Positions 6,661-7,530 of a stretch of DNA of 7,530 bases are shown piece after piece (position 1 is the stretch's first letter; each line of letters begins with the position of its first letter). Both the position numbers and the translations under genes were made by a program. The notes beneath the pieces are model-generated. The model did no database searches and was not told the origin of the DNA. It worked only from the letters and a program-made list of their open reading frames with translations. Source of the stretch: Desulfobacula sp. (lineage in GTDB: Bacteria; Desulfobacterota; Desulfobacteria; Desulfobacterales; Desulfobacteraceae); NCBI GenBank assembly GCA_029940245.1, contig JAOZRF010000009.1, positions 1 through 7,530 of the forward strand, given 5' to 3'.

Positions 6661-7530
6661 ATGGCCAGGACAGGAATTTTAATTGAAATTGAAAATAATG
6701 CAGTAAAAGAAACCAGCTTTGGTGTAATGACAGCGGCTGCCGGTGAAGAAATCTATGCACTGGTGCTGGACGATGATGCAGCTTTAGTTAAAGATAAGCT
6801 TGCAGAATATGGTGCCGCCGTAATCGTGAATATTACAGCATCGGGTGAGCTTTCAAAAAGCCCTGATCTGCAAGCACAAGCGCTTGCAGCAACTGTAAAG
6901 GAATATCAACTTGGGACACTTCTGGGAACGGCCAGTGCAACAGGCCGAGACCTGTTTGCACGAGTTGCCGCTATTCTGGATGAGCCTCTTGTATCTGATT
7001 GTGTGCAGATCAATATTACAGAAAAGACCGTAAAAAAATCACATTTTTCAGGCAAGACATTTGCCACGCTTAAAGTGAAAGGGTCTGTTTTGCTGTGCAC
7101 CCTCCGCCCCAATTCCATTGAACCTGTGGCAGCATCTGTGAAAGGTGCAGGAAACATTATCGAATTCCTGGCAAATGTGGCAGATCCGGGACTCATTCAG
7201 ATTGTGGAGATCAAAAAAGATACGGCAGCAAAGCTGGATCTGACCGAAGCCCCCATCGTTATTACAGGTGGCCGGGCCATCAAGGCCGCTGAAAACTATA
7301 AAATGCTTGAAGCCTGTGCCCAGAAAATAGGGGCTGCTGTGGGCGCGTCCAGGGCTGCTGTGGATGCGGGATTTGCACCCCATTCCATGCAGGTGGGCCA
7401 GACCGGTAAAACCGTCAGCCCAAGGCTTTATATTGCCTGTGGTGTTTCCGGTGCGGTTCAGCATTTTGCCGGTATGAAGACATCAAAGGTCATTGTGGCC
7501 ATTAATGAAGACAAGGATGCACCTATTTTT
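6661..7530 (+). CDS. etfA: electron transfer flavoprotein subunit alpha (3' end outside window)
   Basis: 290 codons are present without a stop; the family is usually ~310-330 aa, so roughly 30 residues are missing beyond the edge. The ATG is preceded by AAGGAG (6646-6651). The alpha subunit binds the redox-active FAD and forms the EtfAB dimer. N-terminal domain 1-~190 has the ETF fold, with GTASATGRDLFARVAA (89-104). The C-terminal FAD domain shows APIVITGGRAIK (197-208), VGASRAAVDAGFAP (227-240), QVGQTGKTVSPRLYIA (244-259), SGAVQHFAGM (263-272) and AINEDKDAPIF (280-290); S230, R231, T248 and H268 match the FAD-contacting residues of the family. There is no N-terminal ferredoxin domain, which some anaerobic EtfA proteins carry. 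Expected to work with the upstream etfB and pass electrons from the dehydrogenase to a membrane ETF:quinone oxidoreductase or similar acceptor not in the window. Confidence 0.94.
   Translation, partial: MARTGILIEIENNAVKETSFGVMTAAAGEEIYALVLDDDAALVKDKLAEYGAAVIVNITASGELSKSPDLQAQALAATVKEYQLGTLLGTASATGRDLFARVAAILDEPLVSDCVQINITEKTVKKSHFSGKTFATLKVKGSVLLCTLRPNSIEPVAASVKGAGNIIEFLANVADPGLIQIVEIKKDTAAKLDLTEAPIVITGGRAIKAAENYKMLEACAQKIGAAVGASRAAVDAGFAPHSMQVGQTGKTVSPRLYIACGVSGAVQHFAGMKTSKVIVAINEDKDAPIF

Noticed and set aside
1..7530. CRISPR arrays, tRNA/rRNA genes, insertion sequences or phage genes
   Set aside because: No spaced direct repeats, no tRNA-like cloverleaf, no transposase or integrase motifs and no terminal inverted repeats were seen; nearly all bases are accounted for by five genes.

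Overview
The window reads as a bacterial chromosome segment with moderately AT-rich, densely packed genes. The gene set is a folate-dependent methylamine dehydrogenase followed by its own electron transfer flavoprotein, beside a DUF1638/hydantoinase-type ATPase fusion. Gene style and base composition resemble anaerobic sulfate reducers of the Desulfobacteraceae (Desulfobacula/Desulfobacter type). That placement comes from memory of such gene neighbourhoods, not from a search, and is only moderately secure.

Layout. Positions 1-453 (+) are the C-terminal 150 codons of an FGGY-family carbohydrate kinase cut by the window edge. Its stop overlaps tail-to-tail by 4 bp with the stop of a long minus-strand gene (3263-450, 937 aa). 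That gene joins an N-terminal DUF1638 domain to a complete hydantoinase/oxoprolinase-type (HyuA-like) ATPase. A 176-bp AT-rich divergent intergenic region follows (3264-3439). It carries a good sigma70-type promoter for the minus gene, with a perfect TTGACA -35. To its right is a plus-strand operon: an 805-aa dimethylglycine/sarcosine dehydrogenase-like flavoprotein with a C-terminal GcvT folate domain (3440-5857), then etfB (5872-6642), then etfA (6661 to beyond the window end). Intergenic gaps are 14 and 18 bp, each with a clear ribosome binding site.

How the genes probably work together. The dehydrogenase would oxidise an N-methyl group of a glycine-type amine (dimethylglycine or sarcosine class) at its FAD. 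The released C1 unit would be captured on tetrahydrofolate in the GcvT domain, and the electrons passed to the adjacent EtfAB pair. The EtfB cofactor loop looks like the non-bifurcating (AMP-binding) type, so electrons probably go on to a quinone-linked acceptor encoded elsewhere. The divergent DUF1638-HyuA fusion could serve the same substrate, either as an ATP-driven ring-opening enzyme (N-methylhydantoin to N-carbamoylsarcosine) or as an ATP-dependent accessory protein for corrinoid methyl transfer. The sequence alone does not decide between these.

The most notable points are the DUF1638-HyuA fusion, the replacement of the family's flavin-attaching histidine (WHAAG) by methionine (WMAAG) in the dehydrogenase, and a Phe where the EtfB partner-docking Leu is expected.
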